This document shows, in pieces, positions 33,924 to 42,219 of a stretch of DNA of 64,000 nt. The position numbers and the translations under genes were made by a program. Positions within the stretch are counted from its first letter, which is position 1. Each line of letters opens with the position of its first letter. Origin of the DNA: Duganella sp. Root336D2 (GTDB lineage Bacteria; Pseudomonadota; Gammaproteobacteria; Burkholderiales; Burkholderiaceae_D); assembly GCF_001425005.1 (NCBI RefSeq), contig NZ_LMDB01000037.1:253269-317268 (forward strand). Direction: 5' to 3'. The notes below the pieces were generated by a model. It was not told the DNA's origin. It was given only the letters and a program-made list of their open reading frames with translations, and did no database searches.

Positions 33924-34620
33924 ATCAAGGACTTTGCGATAGCGAACGGCTGTTACGCACAAAGATATCCACAGAATGTGTGAGGAACTTTTCGCCGTCA
34001 GAACTTGCGTGATGAAAATGTTTGCAGGGTAACTTTCATTTTAGAAATCAAGGACTTGGCACTCCAGTCTGTCCCTTGCTAACAATTTTATCCACAGAAG
34101 CTGTGGGGAAAGTTGCTGCCTCAAAATTGAGCGCAGCGTGATTGTCGTTGCATATCAAAGACTTGCATCACCTCCTGCGGCCTTGCTCACACTTTTGTCC
34201 ACAGAATTTGTGCAGAAGCGGCAAAAATGTCCACTTCGGGGTCAGGAACGAATCCGGACATGACAATGCGAAATTTTTACGCATGGCAAGAAAGTCCTTA
34301 TGGATCAAGTACTTCACCCCTCAAGCATAGCCTTGCTAACAATCTTATCAACAGAATATGTGAAGAAGTGCACAGCTGGGGATAAGCAGGAAAAGTGCCA
34401 CTGCGCATTTTTTGTGCTTGAGAATAATTCGCTTTGCGATCAAAGGCTTAGCATATAAAAGCCGCCATTCCCCACAATTTTGTCCACAGAATATGTGTAG
34501 AACTGCCCCTTCCAGAGCTGATGAAAATTTTTGCATTAGAAAAAATCATAATCAAATCATGGGGTTAACGCAAAATAGTTGGATTGCCAACAATGTTGTC
34601 CACAGAAAATGTGAAGAATG
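33924..34620 (+). repeat. Six-copy degenerate repeat array with DnaA-box-like cores
   Basis: This AT-rich non-coding region lies between xseA and exbB. Each unit has an ATCAAGGACTT-like box, about 15 variable bases, then CTTGCTAACAATTTT-like sequence and a core TCCACAGAANNTGTG, usually followed by NAGAA. TCCACAG begins at 33968, 34091, 34198, 34348 (TCAACAG), 34483 and 34599. The ATCAA boxes begin at 33924, 34047, 34154, 34304 and 34439, each exactly 44 bases before its core; the sixth (ATCATGGGGTT, 34556) is 43 before. The cores contain TTATCCACA or one-mismatch forms of the DnaA box plus a CACA-N5-TGTG dyad. Units are 107-150 bp apart. I recognise no gene in the 905-bp spacer 33785-34689. 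Confidence 0.85.
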
Positions 34621-34689
34621 CGCACACTTGCCTGATAGCTCTCGACACGCTACATTGCGCGTTTAGGTTTTCTTTCTTAGGAGTATGTC

Positions 34690-35295
34690 TTGCTCGCAAT
34701 TTTCCAGGCCGCCGGCTGGCCAATCTGGCCTCTGCTGATCGCTTCCATTGTTGCCCTTGCGTTGATCGTCGAACGCCTGATGTATCTGCGCCGTTCGCGC
34801 ATCATTCCGAAGACACTGCTGGACGAGGTTGTGCGCGTCTATCGCAGCGGAAACATCAACAATGAAATTATCGCCAAGCTGGAAAAATCGTCCCAGCTCG
34901 GTGTTGTTCTTTCGGCAGCGTTGCGTAATGTCAACGCCCCACGCGATGTCATGAAGGAATCGATCGAAGAGGTGGGCGGTGCAGTAGCGCACGAACTGGA
35001 GCGCTTCCTGACCACCCTCGGCACCATTGCTACCCTGGCACCGCTGATGGGCCTGTTTGGTACCGTGGTCGGCATGATCGAGATCTTCGGCTCGCAGAAT
35101 TCTGCCGGCGCCAACCCGGCGCAACTGGCGCACGGTATTTCGGTGGCGCTGTACAACACCGGTTTCGGCCTGGCGATCGCGATGCCGACCCTGGTGTTCT
35201 ATCGCCACTTCCGCGCACTGGTTGACTCCTTCGTCATCGACATGGAGCAGCAGGCGGTCAAGTTCGTGGACGTCGTCCACAACACCCGCAAATAA
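34690..35295 (+). CDS. exbB: ExbB/TolQ-type proton channel subunit
   Basis: A 201-residue MotA/TolQ/ExbB protein. The start must be TTG 34690: an in-frame stop lies four codons upstream, no ATG or GTG start intervenes, and AGGAG sits about six bases before the TTG. Membrane segments lie at about residues 10-30, 105-130 and 150-170, with the channel-lining pattern LGTIATLAPLMGLFGTVVGMI and GLAIAMPTLVFYRHF. With ExbD it uses the proton gradient to energise TonB-type or similar envelope processes. No tonB gene lies in the operon, so which partner it powers is not certain. Confidence 0.88.
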   Translation: MLAIFQAAGWPIWPLLIASIVALALIVERLMYLRRSRIIPKTLLDEVVRVYRSGNINNEIIAKLEKSSQLGVVLSAALRNVNAPRDVMKESIEEVGGAVAHELERFLTTLGTIATLAPLMGLFGTVVGMIEIFGSQNSAGANPAQLAHGISVALYNTGFGLAIAMPTLVFYRHFRALVDSFVIDMEQQAVKFVDVVHNTRK

Positions 35296-35310
35296 GCGGG
35301 GGACCAGTTT

Positions 35311-35736
35311 ATGGCGATGAATTTCCGCCGCGGCCAGAAGCGCGAAGATCCCGAGATCAACCTGATCCCGTTTATCGACGTGCTGCTGGTGATCCTGATC
35401 TTCCTGATGATCACCACCACTTACAGCAAGTTCACCGAGCTGAAAATCACTTTGCCGACCGCCGAGGCGGAAAAGACGGTGGAGCAGCCGAATGACCTGA
35501 ACGTGACGGTGGATGCCAAGGGCAACTACACCATCAACGGCACGCCGGTGGCGTTCCATGACGTAGCCGGCCTGGCCGAGCAGATGAAGACCGCTGCCAA
35601 GGACGCCAACCCGATCGTCAAGATCAACGCCGACCAGTTCGCGATGCACCAGATGGTGATCAACGTGATGGAAGCGGCGCGGGTGGCTGGCTTTGAGCGC
35701 GTGACCTTCGAGGCGCAGACGGCCCAGGCCAGGTAA
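35311..35736 (+). CDS. exbD: ExbD/TolR-type biopolymer transport protein
   Basis: A 141-residue single-pass inner-membrane protein. A short basic N-terminus (MNFRRGQKREDPEINLIPFIDVLLVILIF) has the functional Asp in PFIDVLL at the start of the membrane helix, as in ExbD and TolR. A periplasmic domain ends in the conserved HQMVINVMEAARVAGFERV. It follows exbB by 15 bases and its TAA overlaps the lpxK ATG (TAATG), showing one operon with lipid A and KDO genes. Confidence 0.9.
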   Translation: MAMNFRRGQKREDPEINLIPFIDVLLVILIFLMITTTYSKFTELKITLPTAEAEKTVEQPNDLNVTVDAKGNYTINGTPVAFHDVAGLAEQMKTAAKDANPIVKINADQFAMHQMVINVMEAARVAGFERVTFEAQTAQAR

Positions 35737-36791
35737 TGGCCACTTCCCTCGAGACGACCTTTTCGCGCGAGTGGCTGCGGCGGGGCGCTCTGGCATGCGC
35801 GCTCTGGCCCTTGTCCCTGCTGTTCCGGGGACTGGCTGCCCTGCGCCGCGGTCTGTATGCGGTTGGCGTCTCGCACGCCGAGCGCTTGCCGGTACCGGTC
35901 GTCGTCGTGGGAAATATCTTTATTGGCGGCACGGGCAAGACGCCGCTGACCATCTGGCTGGTGGATGCACTGCGCGCAGCCGGTTTCCGGCCGGGCGTTG
36001 TTTCGCGCGGGTTTGGCAGCAAGGATGCCGCGCCGCGCGAAGTGAGCGCCGGGTCGACGCCTGCCGAGGTGGGCGACGAGCCGGTCCTGATTGCAGCCCG
36101 TAGCGGCTGCCCGGTCTTCGTTGGCCGTGCACGTGCGGCGGCGGGCAAGGCGCTGCTTGCGGCCCATCCCGAAGTCAACGTTATCGTCACGGACGACGGC
36201 TTGCAGCATTACGCGTTGGTGCGCGACGTCGAAATCGTGCTGTTTGACGGCCGTGGCGCCGGTAATGGCTGGACCTTGCCGGCAGGGCCGCTGCGCGAAG
36301 CGCCGTCCCGCAAACGCGATTTCACCGTGGTCAATGCACCGGAATTGCCGGCGCAGCTGTGCGCCGACGTCGCGCCTTCGGGCGTGCAGGCGGGGTCTCC
36401 GTGGCAGATGCGCCTTGCGGGCGACGTTGCCGAGCGGCTCACCGAGCGCAGCGAGCGCATGACTCTGGCCGAGCTGGCGCAACGCACCGAAGCGCGCGTG
36501 GCCGCTGCGGCAGGCATCGGCAATCCTGGCCGATTCTTCGCCATGCTGCGCAGCGCAGGACTCAAGCCGCAGGAGCTGCCGCTGCCCGACCATCACGACT
36601 TTAAAGACCGTCCTTTCGCCAAAATCGAGGCCGACTTTATCCTGGTGACGGAGAAGGATGCAGTAAAATGCTGGCAAATTGAAGAATTACGCAACGATCC
36701 AAGAATCTGGGTCGTTCCAGTCAGCGCCCGTATCGACGCGGCGCTGGCCGATCAAATTGTGGAGAAACTACGTGGACGCACGCCTGCTTGA
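35736..36791 (+). CDS. lpxK: Tetraacyldisaccharide 4'-kinase
   Basis: A 351-residue membrane-associated kinase that phosphorylates the 4' position of the lipid A disaccharide, the sixth step of lipid A synthesis. An N-terminal amphipathic/hydrophobic stretch (LACALWPLSLLFRGLAALRR) precedes the P-loop GGTGKTP at 64-70. VTDDGLQHYAL and LPAGPLREAPSRKRDF are also family signatures, and the end has LVTEKDAVKC. The start overlaps the exbD stop, and the last 20 bases overlap the Trm112 gene. Confidence 0.93.
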   Translation: MATSLETTFSREWLRRGALACALWPLSLLFRGLAALRRGLYAVGVSHAERLPVPVVVVGNIFIGGTGKTPLTIWLVDALRAAGFRPGVVSRGFGSKDAAPREVSAGSTPAEVGDEPVLIAARSGCPVFVGRARAAAGKALLAAHPEVNVIVTDDGLQHYALVRDVEIVLFDGRGAGNGWTLPAGPLREAPSRKRDFTVVNAPELPAQLCADVAPSGVQAGSPWQMRLAGDVAERLTERSERMTLAELAQRTEARVAAAAGIGNPGRFFAMLRSAGLKPQELPLPDHHDFKDRPFAKIEADFILVTEKDAVKCWQIEELRNDPRIWVVPVSARIDAALADQIVEKLRGRTPA

Positions 36792-36948
36792 TATCCTGGT
36801 CTGCCCTGTGTGCAAGGGCCCTCTGGAGTACGACAAAAAAGCCCAGGAAATGATTTGCAAAGGCGATCGCCTGGCATACCCGATTCGCGACGGCATCCCG
36901 ATCATGTGGGCCGACGAGGCGCGCTCCCTGCCAGACACCACGGAGTAA
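36772..36948 (+). CDS. Trm112/YcaR-family small zinc-ribbon-like protein
   Basis: A 58-residue protein (VDARLLDILVCPVCKGPLEYD ... LAYPIRDGIPIM) of the Trm112p-like family that sits between lpxK and kdsB in many proteobacteria. The CPxCK pair remains from the zinc knuckle, but a second cysteine pair is not seen. It starts at GTG 36772, inside the 3' end of lpxK, with GGAGAA six bases upstream. Trm112 proteins activate methyltransferases in eukaryotes and archaea; the bacterial role is not settled. Confidence 0.85.
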   Translation: MDARLLDILVCPVCKGPLEYDKKAQEMICKGDRLAYPIRDGIPIMWADEARSLPDTTE

Positions 36949-36951
36949 ACG

Positions 36952-37710
36952 GTGTCCTTTATCGTCATCATCCCGGCCCGCCTGGCCTCGACCCGCCTGC
37001 CCAACAAGCCCCTGGCCGACCTGGGCGGCAAGCCGATGGTGGTGCGCGTCGCCGAACGCGCCAGGGAAGCCGGTGCTGCCCGCATCGTGGTGGCTACCGA
37101 TCACACCTCTATTAAAGGCGCCTGCGAACAGCACGGCATCGAAGCCTTCATGACCCGCGCCGACCACCCGTCGGGCACCGACCGCATCGCCGAAGTCGCG
37201 CGTGCCATGAATTTGCCGATGGATGCCGTAGTGGTCAACCTGCAGGGCGACGAGCCCCTGATCGACCCGCAACTGCTGCAAGCTGCAGCTGCCCGCATCG
37301 GCGTTGACGTGCCGATGTCTACCTGCGCCCACCCGCTGCACGATGCAGCCGACGCCTTCAACCCGAACGTGGTGAAGGTGGTGCTGGACAAGCAGGGCCG
37401 CGCACTGTATTTCAGCCGTGCCACCATCCCGTGGCACCGCGATGCCTTCGCCCAGGACAAGTCGGCCCTGCCGGCCGGCTACGTCCCGCTGCGCCATATC
37501 GGCCTTTACGCCTATCGAAACGACTTCCTGCAAGCCTACCCGGCGCTGGAAGTGTCGCCGCTGGAGGGGATTGAAGCCCTGGAGCAGCTGCGCGTGCTGT
37601 GGCATGGATACCCCATTGCCGTACACGTGACCGATTCCGCCCCGGCCGCTGGCGTGGATACCCCGGAAGACCTGGCGCGTGTGCAGGCACTCTACAAAAG
37701 TGGCGGATAA
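36952..37710 (+). CDS. kdsB: 3-deoxy-manno-octulosonate cytidylyltransferase
   Basis: A 252-residue cytoplasmic enzyme making CMP-KDO for the lipopolysaccharide core. Motifs are IPARLASTRLPNKPLADLGG (CTP binding), RADHPSGTDRIAEVA, VVNLQGDEPLIDP, and VDTPEDLARV at the end. The start is GTG 36952, three bases after the Trm112 stop. The GGAG of that gene's final codons serves as the ribosome site. It ends the exbB-exbD-lpxK-Trm112-kdsB operon, with adk 78 bases further on. Confidence 0.93.
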   Translation: MSFIVIIPARLASTRLPNKPLADLGGKPMVVRVAERAREAGAARIVVATDHTSIKGACEQHGIEAFMTRADHPSGTDRIAEVARAMNLPMDAVVVNLQGDEPLIDPQLLQAAAARIGVDVPMSTCAHPLHDAADAFNPNVVKVVLDKQGRALYFSRATIPWHRDAFAQDKSALPAGYVPLRHIGLYAYRNDFLQAYPALEVSPLEGIEALEQLRVLWHGYPIAVHVTDSAPAAGVDTPEDLARVQALYKSGG

Positions 37711-37788
37711 GCCAACTTTTGTGGTAAGTTTCTAGCAAGGTGGCTAAGGCATCATCAAAAATTATTATTAAATCGTTTAGGAACATTC

Positions 37789-38445
37789 ATGCGTCTCATT
37801 CTGTTAGGAGCTCCAGGAGCCGGTAAGGGCACCCAGGCCAACTTCATCAAGGAAAAGTACAACATCCCGCAGATTTCCACCGGCGACATGCTGCGTGCCG
37901 CAATCAAGGAAGGTACTGAAATGGGCCTGGCCGCCAAGAAAGTAATGGACGCGGGCCAGCTGGTTTCCGACGACATCATCATCGGCCTGGTGAAAGACCG
38001 CCTGAAAGCAGCGGATTGCGCCAACGGCTACCTGTTTGACGGCTTCCCGCGCACCACCGCGCAAGCCGACGCGATGAAGGACGCAGGCGTCAAAATCGAC
38101 TACGTCCTCGAGATCGCCGTGCCGGACGACCAGATCGTCGAACGCATGAGCGGCCGCCGCAGCCACCCGGCTTCGGGCCGTGTGTACCACGTCAAATTCA
38201 ATCCACCTAAAGTCGAAGGCAAGGACGATGTCACCGGCGAAGACCTGGTGCAGCGTGACGACGACAAGGAAGAAACCGTCAAGAAACGCCTGGACGTCTA
38301 CCACAACCAGACCGAAGTCCTGCTCGGCTACTACGGCGAGTGGGCCAAATCGGGCCAGCCTGGTGCGCCTAAATATCGCAAGATCGAAGGCGTTGGTCCA
38401 GTTGACGAGATCCGCGACCGTGCGTTCGCGGCCCTGAACAGCTAA
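37789..38445 (+). CDS. adk: Adenylate kinase
   Basis: A 218-residue long-form adenylate kinase (ATP + AMP to 2 ADP). The P-loop GAPGAGKGT lies at 7-15. STGDMLRAAI and DGFPRTTAQADAM bind AMP. The LID domain starts at RRSHPASGRVYHVKFNPPKV; it lacks the four zinc cysteines and so uses the hydrogen-bonded form usual in Gram-negatives. A classical terminator follows. The 78-bp spacer before it is AT-rich and likely holds its own promoter. Confidence 0.96.
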   Translation: MRLILLGAPGAGKGTQANFIKEKYNIPQISTGDMLRAAIKEGTEMGLAAKKVMDAGQLVSDDIIIGLVKDRLKAADCANGYLFDGFPRTTAQADAMKDAGVKIDYVLEIAVPDDQIVERMSGRRSHPASGRVYHVKFNPPKVEGKDDVTGEDLVQRDDDKEETVKKRLDVYHNQTEVLLGYYGEWAKSGQPGAPKYRKIEGVGPVDEIRDRAFAALNS

Positions 38446-38454
38446 AACTCAATG

Positions 38455-38481
38455 AAAAGCGGGCCAAGTGCCCGCTTTTTT
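38455..38481 (+). terminator. Rho-independent terminator of adk
   Basis: AAAAGCGGGC, loop CAAGT, GCCCGCTTTT, then more T: a classical hairpin and T-tract ten bases after the adk stop. Confidence 0.92.
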
Positions 38482-38602
38482 GAACCGGCTTGCCGGTTTA
38501 GCGGCCCCCTGGCCGTGAAGTGTCAAAGTTTCGCAGTACGTAGTTCGGTCGTACCGAGTTCGTTTTGTAGCTTTTGATTCTAATAACGTAAGGGGGCTAT
38601 TT

Positions 38603-40810
38603 ATGGCAGCAAGTTTGTGGTTCGCGATTGCGTGTGGCGTGCTCGCGGTTGTGTATGGGCTGTGGGCGCGCAGCTGGATTCTTCGGCAGGACGCGGGCAA
38701 TGCCCGCATGCAGGAAATCGCGACAGCCATCCAGCAGGGTGCTGCGGCCTACCTGGCCCGCCAGTACCGCACCATCGCCATTGTCGGCGTTGTCCTGCTG
38801 GTAGCCATCGGGGCGGCGATCGACATGAAGACCGCCATCGGCTTCCTTCTTGGCGCCGTGCTTTCCGGCGCTTGCGGCTTTATCGGCATGAACGTGTCGG
38901 TACGGGCCAATGTGCGTACCGCGCAGGCTGCGTCGGTGGGCATGAACGAGGCGCTGAATGTCGCCTTCAAGGGCGGCGCCATCACCGGCATGCTGGTGGT
39001 CGGCCTGGGCCTGCTGGGCGTGGCCGGTTTCTACTGGGTCCTCACCGTGATGGGCGCTCCGTCTGCGCCTGCCCCGTCGCTCAATGTGCATGAAGTGCTG
39101 AAGCCGATGATCGGCCTGGCCTTCGGTGCTTCCCTGATCTCTATCTTCGCCCGCCTGGGCGGCGGCATCTTCACCAAGGGCGCCGACGTCGGCGCCGACC
39201 TGGTGGGCAAGGTGGAGGCGGGCATTCCCGAGGATGATCCGCGCAATCCCGCGGTGATCGCCGACAACGTGGGCGACAACGTGGGCGACTGCGCCGGCAT
39301 GGCGGCCGACCTGTTCGAAACCTATGTGGTGACCCTGATCGCGACCATGCTGCTTGGTGCGCTGATGATCACCAGCGCGCCGGCGCAGGCGGCTATCTAT
39401 CCGATGCTGCTTGGTGCGGTGTCCATCATCGGTTCCATCATCGGCTGCTCGATGGTCAAGGCGAAGCCGGGCAAGAAGATCATGTCCGCGCTGTACACCG
39501 GCTTGTGGTGGGCTGCCGGCCTGTCCCTGATCGGCTTCGTGGTCGTGACCTGGATGGTGTGGCCTGACGACGACATGCGCTACAAGATGCTGGGCGCGAC
39601 CGTGGTGGGCATCGTGCTGACCGGGCTGATGGTCTATATCACGGAGTTCTATACCGGCACCGAATTTACGCCGGTGCGCCATATCGCGGAAGCTTCCACC
39701 ACGGGCCACGGCACCAATATCATCGCGGGCCTGGGCGTGTCGATGAAGTCCACCGCCTGGCCGGTGCTGGCCGTCTGCGTGGCGATCCTGGTTTCCTTCA
39801 AACTGGCCGGCCTGTACGGCATTGCGATTGCAGCGACCTCCATGCTGTCGATGGCCGGCATCGTGGTGGCGCTGGACGCCTACGGTCCGATCACCGACAA
39901 CGCCGGCGGCATCGCCGAAATGTCGGGCATGCCCGATTCCGTGCGCGCCATCACCGACCCGCTGGATGCGGTGGGCAATACCACCAAGGCCGTGACCAAG
40001 GGCTATGCGATCGGTTCCGCCGGCCTGGCGGCGCTGGTGCTGTTCGCCGACTATACCCACGCGCTGGAGTCGCGCAACATGTCGATGACGTTCGACCTGT
40101 CCGACCCGATGGTGATCGTGGGCCTGTTCATCGGCGGCCTGATTCCCTACCTGTTCGGCGCCATGGCAATGGAGGCGGTAGGCCGCGCCGCCGGTGCGGT
40201 GGTGGTGGAAGTGCGCCGCCAGTTCCGCGACATCAAGGGCATCATGGACGGCAGCGGCAAGCCGCAGTACGACAAGGCGGTCGACATGCTGACCGCTTCC
40301 GCCATCAAGGAAATGATCGCGCCTTCGCTGCTCCCGGTGCTGGTGCCGATCCTGGTCGGCATGCTGCTCGGCCCGCGCGCGCTGGGCGGCCTGCTGATGG
40401 GTACCATCATCACCGGCCTGTTCGTGGCAATCTCGATGACCACCGGCGGCGGCGCCTGGGATAACGCGAAAAAGTATATCGAGGACGGCAACCACGGCGG
40501 CAAGGGCTCCGACGCGCACAAGGCGGCGGTGACCGGCGATACCGTGGGCGACCCGTACAAGGATACCGCCGGCCCGGCCGTCAACCCGCTGATCAAGATC
40601 ATCAACATCGTGGCGCTGCTGCTGGTGCCGCTGCTGCCGGCCACGGGCATCCTGTCGGTGACCATGGCGCCGATGCAGGCGCAGCAACAGGTGGTGGCCC
40701 CGGCTTCGGCTGCGGCGCCGCAGGTTGCGGCGCCGGTTGTGGCGCCGATTGTGGCGCCAGCGGCGGCCGAGGTACCGGCGCAAGCGGGCGAGGCCCCGGC
40801 GGCCAGGTAA
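38603..40810 (+). CDS. hppA: Membrane proton-translocating pyrophosphatase (K+-independent type)
   Basis: A 735-residue integral membrane pump coupling pyrophosphate hydrolysis to proton export, with about 16 membrane segments. Catalytic-site motifs are GGGIFTKGADVGADLVGKVE, DNVGDNVGDCAGMAADL and, near the end, GDTVGDPYKDTAGPAVNPLIK. Lys462 in GNTTKAVTKG marks the K+-independent H+-PPase class; K+-dependent pumps have Ala there. After the last helix it has an unusual tail of roughly 50 residues rich in Ala, Pro, Val and Gln. The start has AAGGGGG seven to eight bases upstream. Confidence 0.95.
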   Translation: MAASLWFAIACGVLAVVYGLWARSWILRQDAGNARMQEIATAIQQGAAAYLARQYRTIAIVGVVLLVAIGAAIDMKTAIGFLLGAVLSGACGFIGMNVSVRANVRTAQAASVGMNEALNVAFKGGAITGMLVVGLGLLGVAGFYWVLTVMGAPSAPAPSLNVHEVLKPMIGLAFGASLISIFARLGGGIFTKGADVGADLVGKVEAGIPEDDPRNPAVIADNVGDNVGDCAGMAADLFETYVVTLIATMLLGALMITSAPAQAAIYPMLLGAVSIIGSIIGCSMVKAKPGKKIMSALYTGLWWAAGLSLIGFVVVTWMVWPDDDMRYKMLGATVVGIVLTGLMVYITEFYTGTEFTPVRHIAEASTTGHGTNIIAGLGVSMKSTAWPVLAVCVAILVSFKLAGLYGIAIAATSMLSMAGIVVALDAYGPITDNAGGIAEMSGMPDSVRAITDPLDAVGNTTKAVTKGYAIGSAGLAALVLFADYTHALESRNMSMTFDLSDPMVIVGLFIGGLIPYLFGAMAMEAVGRAAGAVVVEVRRQFRDIKGIMDGSGKPQYDKAVDMLTASAIKEMIAPSLLPVLVPILVGMLLGPRALGGLLMGTIITGLFVAISMTTGGGAWDNAKKYIEDGNHGGKGSDAHKAAVTGDTVGDPYKDTAGPAVNPLIKIINIVALLLVPLLPATGILSVTMAPMQAQQQVVAPASAAAPQVAAPVVAPIVAPAAAEVPAQAGEAPAAR

Positions 40811-40866
40811 GCCGCGCCGCTTCCGCCTTGCGCGGCGTATGATGGCTGTACGCTGCGGAGGGCATC

Positions 40867-41355
40867 ATGAATTTTCCACTCCTGCTGGCGCTGGCCGCCG
40901 GGCTGTCCGGCCCGGCCGCTGGCACCGAATCCCTTGAAGACTACCGGCGTTTGCCGGAGTGCCGGCTCAGCGCCGACGGCAAGCACCTGCTGCGGGAGCC
41001 TTGCCGTACCGCGCCTGCCCGCAAGAATATGCCGCGCCGGCCGGTGCCGATGACAGTCACGCCCACCCCGCGCATCGCGCCGGCGCCCGACCCCTCCCTG
41101 ACCTGGGCGCCCATGCTCAGCAAACGCGATCCGCATGCGCCTCCAACAGCCATCGCTCAACTGCCGCGGGCAGGCCAGCCCTCACTGCCGCCGGCGACGC
41201 CGCTGCCCGGTCCCAGCATGCCGATCCCGGTGCAGTGCGATGCCGGCGGCTGCCGCGACGCCAGCGGCACCTATTACCACGGGCCGCCGGGGCAGGTCAT
41301 CAGCCCGGGCGGAAAAGTGTGTTCCCAGAGCGGCGGATGGATGACTTGCTACTGA
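40867..41355 (+). CDS. Secreted Pro-rich small protein with C-terminal Cys motif
   Basis: A 162-residue exported protein. The signal peptide (1-19, ending AAG) is followed by a Cys pair segment (LPECRLSADGKHLLREPCRTAP), a Pro-rich low-complexity stretch, and a compact C-terminal module with four cysteines (CDAGGCRDASGTYYHG ... GKVCSQSGGWMTCY). That C-terminal module, with CDxGGCxDxxG and a closing C-x(6-7)-C, recurs in unannotated secreted proteins of Burkholderiales as I recall, function unknown. Disulfides are likely, made by DsbA. It stands alone between hppA and the SDR gene. Confidence 0.6.
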   Translation: MNFPLLLALAAGLSGPAAGTESLEDYRRLPECRLSADGKHLLREPCRTAPARKNMPRRPVPMTVTPTPRIAPAPDPSLTWAPMLSKRDPHAPPTAIAQLPRAGQPSLPPATPLPGPSMPIPVQCDAGGCRDASGTYYHGPPGQVISPGGKVCSQSGGWMTCY

Positions 41356-41418
41356 ATTCGGCTACAATACGCCTCGATTGACGTTTACGTAACGTAAAGT
41401 GAATAGGGGAGACAAAGC

Positions 41419-42180
41419 ATGCAAATCAAGGACCAAGTATTCATCATTACCGGCGGCGCATCGGGCCTGGGCGCGGCGACCGCGCGCATGATCGTCGACA
41501 ACGGCGGCAAAGTCGTGCTGGCGGACGTGCAGGTGGAAGCGGGCGAAAAGCTGGCCGCTGAACTGGGCGCAGCCAAATTCGTCAAATGCGACGTCACGTC
41601 GGAAGCGGACGGCCTGGCCGTGGTGGCTGCGGCGACCGCCATGGGCACCTTGCGCGGCCTGGTCAACTGCGCCGGCGTGGCGCCTGCCATCAAGACTGTG
41701 GGCAAGGATGGCCCGCATCCGCTGGACTCCTTCGCGCGCACCGTCAGCATCAACCTGATCGGCACCTTCAATATGTGCCGCCTGGCTGCCGACGCCATGG
41801 GCAAGACCGAGGCGGCGGAGTGGGGCGAGCGCGGTGTGATCATCAATACCGCGTCGGTGGCCGCATTTGATGGCCAGATCGGCCAGGCGGCCTATGGCGC
41901 GTCCAAGGCCGGTGTGGCGGGCATGACGCTGCCGATGGCGCGCGACCTGTCGCGTTCCGGCATTCGTGTGATGACCATTGCGCCGGGTATCTTCGAGACC
42001 CCGATGCTGCTGGGCATGCCGCAGGAAGTGCAGGATGCGCTGGGCAAGATGGTGCCGTTCCCGCCGCGCCTGGGCAAGCCGTTCGAATATGCTTCGCTGG
42101 CGAAGTCCATTATCGAAAATACCATGCTGAATGGTGAGACGATCCGCCTGGATGGGGCGATCCGCATGCAGCCGAAGTAA
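41419..42180 (+). CDS. SDR-family 3-hydroxyacyl-CoA dehydrogenase-like oxidoreductase
   Basis: A 253-residue short-chain dehydrogenase. The cofactor motif TGGASGLG lies at 11-18, with NCAG in the middle and the catalytic Ser in NTASVAAFDG followed by YGASK. An acidic residue after the second strand (VVLADVQ) predicts NAD rather than NADP. The overall pattern, with APGIFETPMLLGMP and the end NGETIRLDGAIRMQPK, matches type II 3-hydroxyacyl-CoA dehydrogenases (HSD10-like) used in beta-oxidation. GGGGAGA is about seven bases upstream. Confidence 0.88.
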   Translation: MQIKDQVFIITGGASGLGAATARMIVDNGGKVVLADVQVEAGEKLAAELGAAKFVKCDVTSEADGLAVVAAATAMGTLRGLVNCAGVAPAIKTVGKDGPHPLDSFARTVSINLIGTFNMCRLAADAMGKTEAAEWGERGVIINTASVAAFDGQIGQAAYGASKAGVAGMTLPMARDLSRSGIRVMTIAPGIFETPMLLGMPQEVQDALGKMVPFPPRLGKPFEYASLAKSIIENTMLNGETIRLDGAIRMQPK

Positions 42181-42219
42181 GCTCGGCAAGGCGAGGGCGA
42201 ATTGGTGTAGCATTTAGAA

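Noticed and set aside
33924..34620. CRISPR array
   Set aside because: The repeats are degenerate, spacing ranges from 107 to 150 bp rather than being constant, and no cas gene is present.
33924..34620. Main chromosomal origin oriC
   Set aside because: No dnaA, dnaN, rpmH or parAB lies nearby. The boxes are far apart and no clear DNA-unwinding repeat is seen. Kept only as a hypothesis for DnaA binding.
34142..34666. Short open frames of 60-85 codons inside the repeat region
   Set aside because: They run through the repeat cores, lack ribosome sites and encode no recognisable protein.
38597..40783. Very long open frame antisense to the pyrophosphatase gene (over 700 codons)
   Set aside because: It mirrors the codon positions of hppA in high-GC DNA and gives a His/Gly/Arg-rich product with no domain. 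Similar shadows lie opposite the hybrid kinase (46247-49174), the monooxygenase/reductase (51623-53674), btuB (21822-23996), ggt (42214-43893), uup (58994-61039) and the M1 peptidase (19661-21718).
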